From Thiohalocapsa sp. PB-PSB1 (lineage in GTDB: Bacteria; Pseudomonadota; Gammaproteobacteria; Chromatiales; Chromatiaceae): 64,000 bases of DNA. Within the stretch, counting starts at the first letter, position 1, and each line of letters begins with the position of its first letter. This document shows, one piece after another, positions 18,957 through 27,941 of this stretch. The notes under the pieces were generated by a model. That model ran no database searches and was not told the origin of the DNA. It saw only the letters and a list, made by a program, of their open reading frames with translations. Position numbers and translations under genes: made by a program. The stretch covers positions 2,356,001 to 2,420,000 of the forward strand of contig CP050890.1 of assembly GCA_016745215.1 (NCBI GenBank), read 5' to 3'.

Positions 18957-20132
18957 TCAGCGCATTTGCTCATGCAGCAGACTCAAGATGCGTTCAGCGG
19001 TGGCCGAGGTGTCCTGCGTACCATTGGTATTGAGTATCAGCACCCGGGTATCGTCGGCGCCGCCAATCAGTTTGACCTGATATTGTTGCACCGTGTCGAG
19101 CTGATTCTTGCGCCAAAAGGCTAATCTTTGACCCAGGCCCTGTTTTTTTCTGGGATCGCGGTTCGGATCATCATAGCGCACGTAGAATACACCCTCGCTG
19201 CGATTTCGGTCTTCGACCGCGAAGCCGGTTCGGTCCAGCGCCAGCCCGGTTTGTCGCCAGGCTTGCCTGAATTCCTCCGGGATGATCAGTTCGCTTCCGC
19301 TGCCGGAGCGTACCAATCGCGTTCCCGCCGCGGTTGCGGTATTGGTTGCGGGCGTTGACCCGCCGCGGCTGCCGGCAGCAAGCATACGGTCGGCCTTTTG
19401 GTCAGATACGCCGAGATACAGCATCAAGCGCCTCAGCATCGCCGCTTCTTTATCCGGGTCTCCAGGCGCTGGTTCCCAGACTGTAGTAGCATCCTCACCG
19501 AGTGTGTTACGCACCAAGCGTTCTTCCATTGCGCGATGGGTCAAATAGACCTCCGTGGTATCGCGTCGAGGACCGGCATCAACGCGTACACGGTATTGGT
19601 CTCGCGTCGATGTGGCATAGAGTCCGTCGACGACTTTGCGTAGTTGTCGGGTGATGAAATCTCTTCGAACCTCGGCGCGGTTTTCGAGCCAGTCGGTTTT
19701 CATAACGCCGATGGCTGGATCCTGTTCCAGCAGCAAGATGCCCTGTTGACGCCAGAAGGCGATTATCCTGGGCCAAACGTTCTGCGGAGTAGAATCGATC
19801 TCCAGCCAGCGTTGATCGCCGGATCGTTCCAGCGTCACCCCGGCCACTTCCGGTAACACATCGCCGCTGCTTGCGACCTGGCGGCGTGCATTCCGGCCGC
19901 CAGTATAGTCAGTATAGGTAGCTGTTCCGCTAGCGCTGGGAATGTCCAGCGCGTCATCGAAGCCGCCACTGACAAGGTCGGGAGGTAATTCGAGATTTTC
20001 AGAAGCCTCGCGCTGCTTTTTATACTCTAACGTCCGATCCGGCAGGTATTTCTCAACGCCTCCGGAGCCTCCACAAGCGGCGATCAGCGGCAAGAGCAGG
20101 GCGAGCGGTATGAATTTATGAATCATGTGCAT
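18957..20132 (-). CDS. bamC: Outer membrane assembly lipoprotein BamC
   Basis: BamC (NlpB) is an accessory lipoprotein of the BAM complex that inserts beta-barrels in the outer membrane. From ATG 20132 the product has 391 residues. A lipoprotein signal with lipobox LIAAC (lipidated Cys at residue 20), a conserved unstructured N-terminal stretch including LPDRTLEYKKQREASENLELPPDL, and two helix-grip domains (about 120-220 and 285-390) are recognisable, with RWLEIDSTPQNVWPRIIAFWRQQG starting the first. The position next to dapA matches E. coli (dapA-bamC). The longer frame to 20261 overlaps dapA and lacks a signal, so it is rejected. ATG 20126 is equally possible. Confidence 0.92.
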   Translation of the reverse strand: MHMIHKFIPLALLLPLIAACGGSGGVEKYLPDRTLEYKKQREASENLELPPDLVSGGFDDALDIPSASGTATYTDYTGGRNARRQVASSGDVLPEVAGVTLERSGDQRWLEIDSTPQNVWPRIIAFWRQQGILLLEQDPAIGVMKTDWLENRAEVRRDFITRQLRKVVDGLYATSTRDQYRVRVDAGPRRDTTEVYLTHRAMEERLVRNTLGEDATTVWEPAPGDPDKEAAMLRRLMLYLGVSDQKADRMLAAGSRGGSTPATNTATAAGTRLVRSGSGSELIIPEEFRQAWRQTGLALDRTGFAVEDRNRSEGVFYVRYDDPNRDPRKKQGLGQRLAFWRKNQLDTVQQYQVKLIGGADDTRVLILNTNGTQDTSATAERILSLLHEQMR

Positions 20133-20208
20133 GGGTGCGAACTCGGCCCCGGCGGTCTCACCGCTGCCGCCTTGGGGTTTGGCCGAGGGATTATTTGTTG
20201 TAGACAGC

Positions 20209-21084
20209 TCAAAGCACCCCGGCTTGCTGCATGGCGCGCAGGACATCGGTTTGAAACTCATCAGAAAGCCAGGTGAGCGGTAAGCGGATGCCTGACCTTG
20301 TCAGGCCCAACCTGTGCATTGCCCATTTGACTGGGATCGGGCTCGATTCGATGAACAAGGCGCGGTGCAGGCCGTCGAGGCGGTCATTCAGAGCCAGCGC
20401 TTTGTCGCGCTCACCAGCCAAAGCCGCATTGCACATTTCTGCCATCAGGCGCGGAGCGACATTGTTGGTTACCGAGATCACGCCATCGCCGCCGCCGAGC
20501 ATAAACTCGCAACCACTGGCATCATCGCCGCTGTAGAGCGCGAAATCGGGTCCGCAGAGCGTACGTAACCTGGGCAGACGATCAAGGTCGCCGGTAGCAT
20601 CCTTCAGGCCGATGATATTGGATATGCGAGCCAGTTCGCCGGTTGTCTCCGGTAGTAGATCGCAGGCGGTGCGACCAGGTACATTGTATAGGATCTGAGG
20701 GATGTCCACCGCCTCTGCCACCGCGCTGTAGTGTGCGATTAATCCTGCTTGCGTCGGTTTGTTATAGTAGGGAGTTACAAGCAACGCGGCGGCCGCGCCG
20801 GCATCGCGTGCGCAGCGTGTCAGGCGGATAGCTTCGGCGGTCGCGTTGGCGCCGGTGCCGGCTATAATTGGTATTCGACCTGCCGCGATCTCCACTGCGC
20901 GGGAAATGACCGTGCAGTGTTCGATTTCGTCCAGGGTTGCTGATTCGCCGGTGGTGCCGACCGAGACGATGGCCGTAGTGCCGGCCTCGATATGAAACTC
21001 GATCAACCGTACTAGGGCTGGGTCATCGACCTTGCCTTTCTCGTCCATCGGCGTGATTAGCGCGACGATGCTGCCTTTGAACAT
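20209..21084 (-). CDS. dapA: 4-hydroxy-tetrahydrodipicolinate synthase
   Basis: DapA condenses pyruvate with aspartate semialdehyde in the diaminopimelate/lysine pathway. The protein (291 residues, the family length) shows FKGSIVALITPM, VGTTGESATL, ILYNVPGRTACDL with the catalytic tyrosine, and NIIGLKDATGDLDRL with the Schiff-base lysine, then YSGDDASG. An upstream in-frame TTG at 21102 would add six residues, but ATG 21084 fits the family. It is the promoter-proximal gene of dapA-bamC-TPR-SDR, divergent from the GcvR-like gene; the 185-bp gap should hold both promoters. Confidence 0.96.
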   Translation of the reverse strand: MFKGSIVALITPMDEKGKVDDPALVRLIEFHIEAGTTAIVSVGTTGESATLDEIEHCTVISRAVEIAAGRIPIIAGTGANATAEAIRLTRCARDAGAAAALLVTPYYNKPTQAGLIAHYSAVAEAVDIPQILYNVPGRTACDLLPETTGELARISNIIGLKDATGDLDRLPRLRTLCGPDFALYSGDDASGCEFMLGGGDGVISVTNNVAPRLMAEMCNAALAGERDKALALNDRLDGLHRALFIESSPIPVKWAMHRLGLTRSGIRLPLTWLSDEFQTDVLRAMQQAGVL

Positions 21085-21269
21085 ACTGGGGATTGCTCCC
21101 AACTGCTTGAGTGATTTGCTGATGGTAGCCTGCGTGCTTCCGCCATGACAAGAGCGTTGGTTATAATCAAGCCGCTGATGTGTCTAAAGGTGCGGTTTGA
21201 TTGGCCGCGCGCATGTCATGCTATACACTCACGAAAATTGATCGCAGTGAGCTTGGCAAATACCGCACG

Positions 21270-21809
21270 ATGACTACTCAGAAGACCTATCTTGTCATTT
21301 CCGCCCTTGGCGAGGATCACCCTGGACTTGTCAACAGTCTGTCGCGTACGATCCTGGAGCAGGGTTGCAACATTGAAGACAGTCGAATGACCGTACTGGG
21401 CGGGGAGTTTGCCGCCATTTTACTGGTCGAGGGTAAATGGAACACGCTGGCAAAGGTGGAGAATGTCCTACCTGAACTGGAGCGTTCGCTGGGGATGACT
21501 ATCACCAGCAAGCGCACCGGAGAACGTCCACGCAATACAGATAAGGTGCCCTACGGCGTTGATGTCGTCGCCATGGACCATCCCGGCATCGTTAACACGT
21601 TGGCAGGTTTTTTCGCCGACCGCAAAATCAACATCGAGGATATGTCTACTAGCACCTACGCTGCCGCGCACACTGGCACTCCAATGTTTGCCGTACACAT
21701 GACGGTGGGAATTCCTGCTTCAACGCACATCGCGACCTTACGCGAGGAGTTCATGGATCATTGCGACGGTCTGAACCTGGATGCAGTCCTGGAGCCTCTA
21801 AAAATCTGA
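21270..21809 (+). CDS. GcvR-like tandem ACT-domain protein
   Basis: The 179-residue protein has two ACT domains: YLVISALGEDHPGLVNSLSRTILEQGCNIEDSRMTVLGGEFAAI (about 5-80) and GVDVVAMDHPGIVNTLAGFFADRKINIEDMSTSTY (about 92-170). This is the layout of GcvR, which in E. coli modulates the glycine cleavage regulator GcvA through glycine binding. Whether it plays that role here is inference. ATG 21270 gives the usual N-terminus; the longer frame from 21201 has no support. It is divergent from dapA and followed by bcp, the order gcvR-bcp known from E. coli. Confidence 0.88.
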   Translation: MTTQKTYLVISALGEDHPGLVNSLSRTILEQGCNIEDSRMTVLGGEFAAILLVEGKWNTLAKVENVLPELERSLGMTITSKRTGERPRNTDKVPYGVDVVAMDHPGIVNTLAGFFADRKINIEDMSTSTYAAAHTGTPMFAVHMTVGIPASTHIATLREEFMDHCDGLNLDAVLEPLKI

Positions 21810-21984
21810 TTTCACCCGGTACTGAAATTGCCGGATATCCGAAAAGGCGCGGGCGAGTGCCGGGCGCTCAGGGCGTATTGGTCATACCGACTTGCGTTTG
21901 CCGACCGAGGTCTGCACCTTTGTCAAGTCATCGATAATCGATCCATGAATCAACCGACAGACGAGATCTGCTCAGGAGGTGCCT

Positions 21985-22452
21985 ATGGCCGCAGTCATTG
22001 GAAAAACCGTGCCTGATGTCGAGCTCCCCGCTACCGGGGATAAAACACTGAAACTGTCTGATTTTCGCGGGCAGCGCCTAGTACTGTACTTCTATCCTAA
22101 GGCGAGCACGCCGGGCTGCACCCAGGAGGGTTTGGATTTCACGGCTGCTGCTGATGACTTCAGCGCGCTGAATACAGTCATTCTCGGTGCCTCTCGGGAT
22201 GGCATCAAGGCGCAAGATAATTTCAAGGCTAAGCAAGGTTTTGTATTCGATCTTCTAGCGGATAAAAACGAGGAGTTGTGCAAGGCGTTCGACGTGATCA
22301 AGCTGAAAAAGATGTACGGCAAAGAATCTCTCGGTATCGAGCGCAGCACTTTCCTGATTGACGAGCAGGGCGTGCTGCAACGGGAGTGGCGCGGCGTCAA
22401 AGTCAAGGGACATGTGGAAGAGGTGCTCGAGGCACTACGAACGCTCGTCTAG
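21985..22452 (+). CDS. bcp: Thiol peroxidase of the Bcp/PrxQ family
   Basis: This is a thioredoxin-dependent peroxiredoxin reducing hydroperoxides. The 155-residue product has YFYPKASTPGCTQEGLDF with the peroxidatic cysteine, LGASRDGIKAQDNF and STFLIDEQGVL. The usual resolving cysteine five residues after the peroxidatic one is absent (a glycine or leucine takes that place); a second cysteine remains in ELCKAFDV. It may therefore work as a 1-Cys or atypical enzyme. ATG 21985 follows AGGAGG at five bases. It sits between the GcvR-like gene and the PhoH gene on the plus strand. Confidence 0.92.
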   Translation: MAAVIGKTVPDVELPATGDKTLKLSDFRGQRLVLYFYPKASTPGCTQEGLDFTAAADDFSALNTVILGASRDGIKAQDNFKAKQGFVFDLLADKNEELCKAFDVIKLKKMYGKESLGIERSTFLIDEQGVLQREWRGVKVKGHVEEVLEALRTLV

Positions 22453-22461
22453 CTGTGCCTG

Positions 22462-22484
22462 CTGGCGGCGGATGTTGCCGCCAG
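22462..22484. other. Hairpin after bcp
   Basis: CTGGCGGC and GCCGCCAG pair as an 8-bp stem with a 7-base loop, 9 bp after the bcp stop. No T-tract follows, so it may be a weak terminator or an mRNA-stabilising stem rather than a classical terminator. Confidence 0.45.
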
Positions 22485-22564
22485 ACAAACATTCCCCGAT
22501 TCGCGCGGCGGCTGCGATCGTCGCTATATCATCTCAACCAGTCCGCCGTACACGGCCTCTTCCG

Positions 22565-23983
22565 ATGATCAAACGCGAAAGCGTCAATCCCTGCCTGTTC
22601 GTGCTCGACACCAACGTATTGATGCACGATCCAACCGCAATTTTCCGATTCCAGGAGCATGACATTTTCTTGCCCATGGTTGTCCTAGAGGAACTGGATG
22701 CCGGCAAGAAGGGTATGTCAGAAGTGGCACGTAACGTTCGCCAAGTCAGTCGTTTTCTTGACCAACTGATGAGTGGTGCGGATAAACATCAAATTGATGC
22801 CGGTTTACCCATTCATGCGCTGAGCGAGCATGGTCGGGGCCGCACCGAACCCCCGAGCGGACGGCTGTTTTTCCAGACTGAGCCGCTTGGGAAAGACATT
22901 GCCGCAAGTCTGCCGGGGACCGCCGCCGACAATGAGATTCTATCCACCGCGGGGGCGCTGCGGGCGCGCTACCAGACGCATATCGTCGTCATCATCTCTA
23001 AAGATATCAACCTTCGCATCAAGGCGGCAGTACTGGGCATTCCCGCCGAGGACTACTCCAACGATCAGGTGCTTGACGACGTTGATCTCCTCTATACCGG
23101 CATGGCCGTTCTGGAGGCGAACTTTTGGGAACACCATAGCAAGGAAATCGATTCGTGGAAGGAGGAGGGCCGGACTTTTTATCGCATCCAGGGGCCGGAA
23201 GTCTTGAACTGGTATCCAAACCAATGTCTGCATTTCAATCGCGACGACAGCTTGGATGCCATAGTGCATCAGAAGCGCGGGGAAACTGAGGCGGTCATCG
23301 AACTGGTCGAGGATTATCGGCAGCCTCGCCATAATGTTTGGGGTATCACCGCGCGCAATCGCGAGCAGAACTTCGCGTTAAATATGCTCATGGACACCGA
23401 GATTGACTTCGTCACTTTGCTCGGTACTGCGGGTACCGGAAAAACCCTGCTCGCGCTCGCCGCTGGTTTAAGTCAGGTTTTGGATCGCGGTATCTATCGC
23501 GAGATCATCATGACCCGCGTCACGGTGCCTGTCGGTGAGGACATTGGCTTTCTGCCTGGTACCGAGGAGGAGAAGATGACGCCCTGGATGGGTGCGTTGA
23601 TAGATAATCTTGAGGTGTTGACTCAGACCGACGCGGGCGACTGGGGACGCGCGGCGACCAATGATTTATTGCGCAATCGCATCCGCATTTCCTCCCTGAA
23701 TTTCATGCGTGGGCGGACATTTTTGTATAAATATATCATCTTAGATGAAGCGCAGAACCTGACCGCCAAGCAGATGAAGACGCTGATCACGCGGGCGGGA
23801 CCGGGCACCAAAATCGTCTGCCTCGGAAATATTGCCCAAATTGACACACCTTACCTGACCGAGACCTCGTCCGGACTAACCTACGTGGTCGACCGTTTCA
23901 AAGACTGGCAACATGGTGGCCATATTACATTGCTGCGCGGTGAGCGTTCGCGCCTTGCGGATTTCGCATCGGAAGCACTCTAA
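22565..23983 (+). CDS. PIN domain-PhoH family ATPase
   Basis: This is a two-domain protein of the PhoH2 type (472 residues from ATG 22565). An N-terminal PIN nuclease domain (LFVLDTNVLMHDPTAIFRF at residue about 10, with acidic residues in VVLEELD and AADNEIL and IISKDINLRIKA) is followed by a PhoH P-loop domain with LLGTAGTGKTLLALAAG, MTRVTVPVGEDIGFLPGTEEEKM, and the Walker B region YIILDEAQNLT. PhoH2 proteins are reported as ATP-dependent RNA unwinding nucleases; the role here is inferred. The longer frame from 22358 overlaps bcp and is rejected. It is in a plus-strand run with bcp and the MFS carrier. Confidence 0.92.
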   Translation: MIKRESVNPCLFVLDTNVLMHDPTAIFRFQEHDIFLPMVVLEELDAGKKGMSEVARNVRQVSRFLDQLMSGADKHQIDAGLPIHALSEHGRGRTEPPSGRLFFQTEPLGKDIAASLPGTAADNEILSTAGALRARYQTHIVVIISKDINLRIKAAVLGIPAEDYSNDQVLDDVDLLYTGMAVLEANFWEHHSKEIDSWKEEGRTFYRIQGPEVLNWYPNQCLHFNRDDSLDAIVHQKRGETEAVIELVEDYRQPRHNVWGITARNREQNFALNMLMDTEIDFVTLLGTAGTGKTLLALAAGLSQVLDRGIYREIIMTRVTVPVGEDIGFLPGTEEEKMTPWMGALIDNLEVLTQTDAGDWGRAATNDLLRNRIRISSLNFMRGRTFLYKYIILDEAQNLTAKQMKTLITRAGPGTKIVCLGNIAQIDTPYLTETSSGLTYVVDRFKDWQHGGHITLLRGERSRLADFASEAL

Positions 23984-24179
23984 CGGAACTGAGTATCCAG
24001 CCCGATGAACTGTGATCCGGCTTTGTTATCGCGCACAAATGCGGGGTTACAGGTATTGGCGTATTGTATCTCGGCATTAGGTCTATCGTCGGCCATGACA
24101 AGTGCACGCGGCGACCGAGACGATTTTGGCCCATTCCAATTCGCAACCAGTGTCCACCGCGGCGCGAGGCCCGACAATT

Positions 24180-25529
24180 ATGACTGAAACTTCTCTCCGC
24201 AAACTTCTCGGCTTCATCGATTTGGCGCCTGGCGTATTGCCGCGGCATGGTTGGGCTTTCCTGGTCGCTGCTTTCCTATCCATCGGCCTGATGATTTTCA
24301 TCTCGGCCGGTCAGACCTATGTTCTTAACGTCAACCTGGGCATCCCGGATAACGAACAGGGCAGTATCACCTCGTCATTGATCATTTGGACTGAAGTGGT
24401 CGCGTTGTTACTGTTTATTCCAGCAGGCATTTTGATCGATCATATCAGCCGGCGCGCTATTTATGCCGCAGGCTTTCTGTTGTTGGCCATGACCTATGCC
24501 GTGTATCCCTTTGCCGACTCCTTGACCGATTTGTATCTGTATCGCTGTACCCTCTACACATTTGGCTTTGTTGCCATTACCGCCGCGCTTTCGACCGTGC
24601 TGGTCGATTACCCGGCCGAACGGTCGCGGGGCAAACTCGTCGCCACAGTTGGCTTCTTGTGTGGTCTTGGGGTTGCCGTTATTCAGGGCTTCAGCGCATT
24701 ACCGCCTTGGTTTATGAGTATGGGTATGAACGCAATCGAGGCCGGGCAGGCGATGCATTTTGCCATTGCCGGCCTCTGCGTTTGTGCCGCCGTATTGGTC
24801 GTCACCTTGCTCAAGCCAGGAGTGCCGGTACGGACGCGAAAGCGCCCGACAGCACGGGATATCTTCATTGGCGGCTTTTCCGAGGCCCGTAATCCGCGCG
24901 TCTTGCTGGCCTACTCGGCCGCTTTCATCGCGCGTGGTGATCAGGCGGTAAATGCTTTTTTTCTGATTTTGTGGGGTACCTTGGCCGGTAAGGCTGCCGG
25001 CCTGACTCCGGCCGAGGCGCTGGCGGCCGCAACCCTGACCATGTTCGTACCAGCGCAGATTGCGGCTTTGGTTTGGGCCCCGATTCTGGGACCCTTTCTG
25101 GACCGATTCGATCGCGTCACTGCCCTTGCAATCTGCATGGTATTGGCCGCCATTGGCAATTTGGCGCTGCTACTGTTGGACAACCCGCGCGATTCCATTG
25201 GCATCCTGTTTTTCATTCTGCTCGGTATCGGCCAGATCAGTGTTTTCTTGGCCGCCCAGTCGCTGATCGGCCAAGAGGCTCCGGTCGCTCGGCGCGGTGC
25301 CGTGCTCGGTGCCTTTAATGTATCAGGTGCCATCGGAATTTTATTGATCGTTCTGGTCGGTGGGCCGCTATTTGACACCATTGATCCGCGTGCGCCGTTT
25401 GTCGTTGTCGGCATGATCAATGTGCTGCTATTCTTTGGTTGTGTGCTGGTGCTCCGCATGGCGCCATCGGCGGCGAGTCCCGATGCCTCGAGTTCGCCGC
25501 AGATTGCAGACGAGCAGGCGAATCCATGA
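24180..25529 (+). CDS. Major facilitator superfamily transporter
   Basis: A 449-residue integral membrane protein with about twelve hydrophobic segments, a DHISRR loop 2-3 motif (residues about 98-103, the conserved G-x-L-x-D-R-x-G-R-R region) and a central cytoplasmic loop (TLLKPGVPVRTRKRPTARDIF) between helices 6 and 7. This is the MFS layout; substrate cannot be told. ATG 24180 places a short cytoplasmic N-terminus before the first helix; upstream ATG 24102 adds a polar stretch with no support. It follows the PhoH gene by 196 bp and may have its own promoter. Confidence 0.85.
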   Translation: MTETSLRKLLGFIDLAPGVLPRHGWAFLVAAFLSIGLMIFISAGQTYVLNVNLGIPDNEQGSITSSLIIWTEVVALLLFIPAGILIDHISRRAIYAAGFLLLAMTYAVYPFADSLTDLYLYRCTLYTFGFVAITAALSTVLVDYPAERSRGKLVATVGFLCGLGVAVIQGFSALPPWFMSMGMNAIEAGQAMHFAIAGLCVCAAVLVVTLLKPGVPVRTRKRPTARDIFIGGFSEARNPRVLLAYSAAFIARGDQAVNAFFLILWGTLAGKAAGLTPAEALAAATLTMFVPAQIAALVWAPILGPFLDRFDRVTALAICMVLAAIGNLALLLLDNPRDSIGILFFILLGIGQISVFLAAQSLIGQEAPVARRGAVLGAFNVSGAIGILLIVLVGGPLFDTIDPRAPFVVVGMINVLLFFGCVLVLRMAPSAASPDASSSPQIADEQANP

Positions 25530-25767
25530 CATTCGCAATTTTGATATCAGATCGACACTGCACCGGGTTGTCAATTGCCTGGACGGCATGCAGCGGATCA
25601 AGATTTGGCTAATGCCCCTGTTGGCGTGACCTGCGGGGCACATATATGCAACAATGAATAATCCACTATAAAAAATGCGTTAACATGGGGCTAGAATAGG
25701 GGGTAACCCTGAGAATGCGATAAAAGTCGATAGTTGCATCCGATAGTAAGCTTTTGTGGTGAAGGCG
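25530..25767. other. Intergenic region before the pilin gene
   Basis: About 240 bp, AT-richer than its neighbours around 25650-25700, where a promoter for the pilin gene is expected. I see no gene and cannot assign a specific promoter; sigma-54-type GG/GC boxes were not evident. Confidence 0.4.
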
Positions 25768-26274
25768 ATGGGTAGAGCACTACAGGCCGGTTTCACTTTG
25801 GTCGAGTTGATGATTGTGGTGGCAATCATCGGGCTCTTGGCCACGTTCGCAATTCCTACCTATCAGAACTATGTCATTCGCGCCGAGGCTGTCGATGCCT
25901 ACTATCAATTCACCGCGCTGAAGACCCGAATCGGCGAATTTTATAACAGCACGGGCGTATTGCCCGCCAATTTCGATGATCTAGGCCTGCCGCTACCCAC
26001 CGGCAAGGCATACGGTGGCGACACTGCACCCTACGAGACCGTTTTTGGCATACCCAGCAAAGTCTGGTCTGCCGTCGAGTATCAACCGAAACCCCAGGGG
26101 TATGTATTCGTATTGCGTTCCGATTGGTTACCGGGGAATCTCGGATTGCACTTTCAAATCAAGACACAGAACGGAGGCGTACGTTTTCGTTGCAGTGTCA
26201 ACGATAAAGTGGAGCGCATGCCCTTCGTGCCGCCTCAATGCCGACATGGCAGAGTTGACGATTGGTCTTGGTAG
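25768..26274 (+). CDS. Type IV pilin-like protein
   Basis: This is a prepilin assembled into a type IV pilus or pseudopilus. A very short leader (MGRALQAG) precedes FTLVELMIVVAIIGLLATFAIPTYQNYV, the class III signal with the +5 glutamate and the long hydrophobic helix. The rest (168 residues in total) forms a soluble domain with two cysteines (FRCSVND and PPQCRHG) that could close the pilin D-loop near the C-terminus. A GTG at 25756 would give a 12-residue leader instead. No pilus assembly gene is nearby, so it is an orphan pilin locus. It converges on the IPTL-CTERM gene, with a family 2 element between. Confidence 0.9.
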   Translation: MGRALQAGFTLVELMIVVAIIGLLATFAIPTYQNYVIRAEAVDAYYQFTALKTRIGEFYNSTGVLPANFDDLGLPLPTGKAYGGDTAPYETVFGIPSKVWSAVEYQPKPQGYVFVLRSDWLPGNLGLHFQIKTQNGGVRFRCSVNDKVERMPFVPPQCRHGRVDDWSW

Positions 26275-26302
26275 ACCTTTTATTGCTGCAGACTTGATTT
26301 AT

Positions 26303-26505
26303 CTAAGGCGATCGCCGGAGAGAAACAGACTATAGTCCTCTTACGTGACATCAAAACTGTCCCTTTCGTTTAAGGCCAGCACTCAGGCACAAAAAACAAA
26401 AGGGCATATCTGGTTATCATGTTGAGTGACTATAACTGGCGCCGGATTATCGTTCGCCTTCCCGGACCTGTCGAAGGCCGGATGAGAAGACGACTATCGC
26501 CTAAA
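26303..26505 (+). mobile_element. MITE-like family 2, copy e, with a nested insertion
   Basis: Ends GGCGATCGCCGGAGAGAAAC and inverted ...ATCGCC are flanked by TAA on both sides. Compared with other copies, the internal sequence is interrupted between two copies of GACTATA (26328-26334 and 26428-26434), as if a 93-bp segment had inserted with a 7-bp duplication. It fills the gap between the convergent pilin and IPTL-CTERM genes. Confidence 0.7.
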
Positions 26506-26515
26506 TTACAGACGT

Positions 26516-27484
26516 TTAGAAGCCTAGTTTCCGATGTTTTAGCCCGATGTAGCCTAGTGTCGCCAGCAACAGCGCGAGTGTCCAAATTGCCCATTCGGAT
26601 AGGGTCGGTATTGCTGTTGAGTTTAGGTCATTATCATTAAAGATGATATACATGTCGCCATAGTAGGCATCTGGAAAGCTTTCCTGTGTTAAATTACCCA
26701 TTCCCTGATTGTTCCAAATAGCCTCGTAGAATCTGAATGTGAGAACATCGTTCTTGTTTAGCGTGATTATGGTTGGGAATCTGGTTCTATACTCATATTG
26801 CACAATTGCATTTTTCTCGGCTAGGGGATAATAGAATTTGGAATCTCCATCTTTTGTTACAAATGCGTCGTCTATTATTTTTTCTGACGTACCGTCGTTT
26901 GACCTGAAGATGGAAATTGAGACAAGCTGTTCCGATGCATTATGAGTTCTTAGCGCTTCATTCGGTCTAGCACCCGACGGCTGTTCATAGGCTACCATTG
27001 TACCGGTGCCGGTGGGAGGGTTAAAAGGATCAGGGCTAGTCGCTAGTATTGGCCCACCGGCCGGACCAAGGTTTTTCTCACAGCTGCCACCTGCCGGGCT
27101 GCAACTCAAGGTTATGGAGGAGATTTCTTTGCCTTCACCAATGTATTTTACTTTAAGTATGGAATTTTTATTTTCACCCGCTACCTTTGTTCCCCAACTG
27201 AACAACATTTCGCTGGGATTAGGCATGACTTGCGCATCAATCAGTTTACAGCTGCTGTTGTCTGGGGGAAAGACATTGATACAATCCTTGGAATAATCAG
27301 TCCAATAGCCTACATCGGAATCGATCTTCAGGTAACTGTCGAATTGACGATCATCAAGGTCGACTTCCATATCTGCCACTGACGTTGTCGCTACGAGCAC
27401 GATGGTGATATGAAGCACAATAATAGACGCTATTTTGGCCCAAAATAGCTTGAATTTTGAACGAGTGCAGTGTAATCGTTGCAT
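26516..27484 (-). CDS. IPTL-CTERM sorted surface protein
   Basis: A 322-residue exported protein. The N-terminus has a basic region and a hydrophobic segment (IIVLHITIVLVATTSVA) as signal peptide. The C-terminus, from residue 292, is IPTLSEWAIW followed by a hydrophobic helix (TLALLLATLGYIGL) and a basic KHRK tail: the IPTL-CTERM sorting signal, recognised by an exosortase (XrtH type) in other proteobacteria. The middle is Asp/Asn/Ser-rich with one possible disulfide pair (CSPAGGSC) and no family I recognise. The gene is clearly more AT-rich than its neighbours, which suggests transfer or different selection. No exosortase gene is in the window. It converges on the pilin gene. Confidence 0.85.
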   Translation of the reverse strand: MQRLHCTRSKFKLFWAKIASIIVLHITIVLVATTSVADMEVDLDDRQFDSYLKIDSDVGYWTDYSKDCINVFPPDNSSCKLIDAQVMPNPSEMLFSWGTKVAGENKNSILKVKYIGEGKEISSITLSCSPAGGSCEKNLGPAGGPILATSPDPFNPPTGTGTMVAYEQPSGARPNEALRTHNASEQLVSISIFRSNDGTSEKIIDDAFVTKDGDSKFYYPLAEKNAIVQYEYRTRFPTIITLNKNDVLTFRFYEAIWNNQGMGNLTQESFPDAYYGDMYIIFNDNDLNSTAIPTLSEWAIWTLALLLATLGYIGLKHRKLGF

Positions 27485-27665
27485 ATTTCGGGGTATCGGC
27501 TTTGATCCACATTACAATATTATAACCAATCATTCCGCCACGTCCCTCGGGTTCCTAGAGCGAAAGACGAAAAATCTCTGGCTGATTGATTGTTCAGGGG
27601 CTTTTGCATAACCCTCTTCGGCTAAAAATAGAGCCGCCTTTTCTCCGTAGGCGCATGGTGCAGGC

Positions 27666-27938
27666 TCACGATCGGCCGCCACTTTCAGGCAACACGATAT
27701 TGAGTTCCAGCACCTCCTGACTCCCCTCCTGTTCGTAGCTCACAGAGACCGAGCTCATGTCGACTGTGACGTATTTATTGATTACGGTCAATATCTCCTG
27801 CTGCAGTTTGGGTAAGTAAGGTGGCCGGTCGCGAGCAGCGCGATCATGTGCAACCAGAATCTGCAGCCGTTCCTTGGCGACGGAGGCGGAGCCCTTATTG
27901 CGCCCGGCGCTGCGAAAGTAGTCGAGTAGACTCGTCAT
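27666..27938 (-). CDS. minE: Cell division topological specificity factor MinE
   Basis: MinE drives oscillation of MinD and restricts MinC to the poles. The 90-residue protein has SVAKERLQILVAHDRA (the MinD-binding helix), YLPKLQQEILTVINKYV and a C-terminal topological domain. ATG 27938 follows GAGGGTGA and lies 3 bp after the minD stop, so translation is likely coupled. It is the third gene of minC-minD-minE. Confidence 0.96.
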   Translation of the reverse strand: MTSLLDYFRSAGRNKGSASVAKERLQILVAHDRAARDRPPYLPKLQQEILTVINKYVTVDMSSVSVSYEQEGSQEVLELNIVLPESGGRS

Positions 27939-27941
27939 GAC

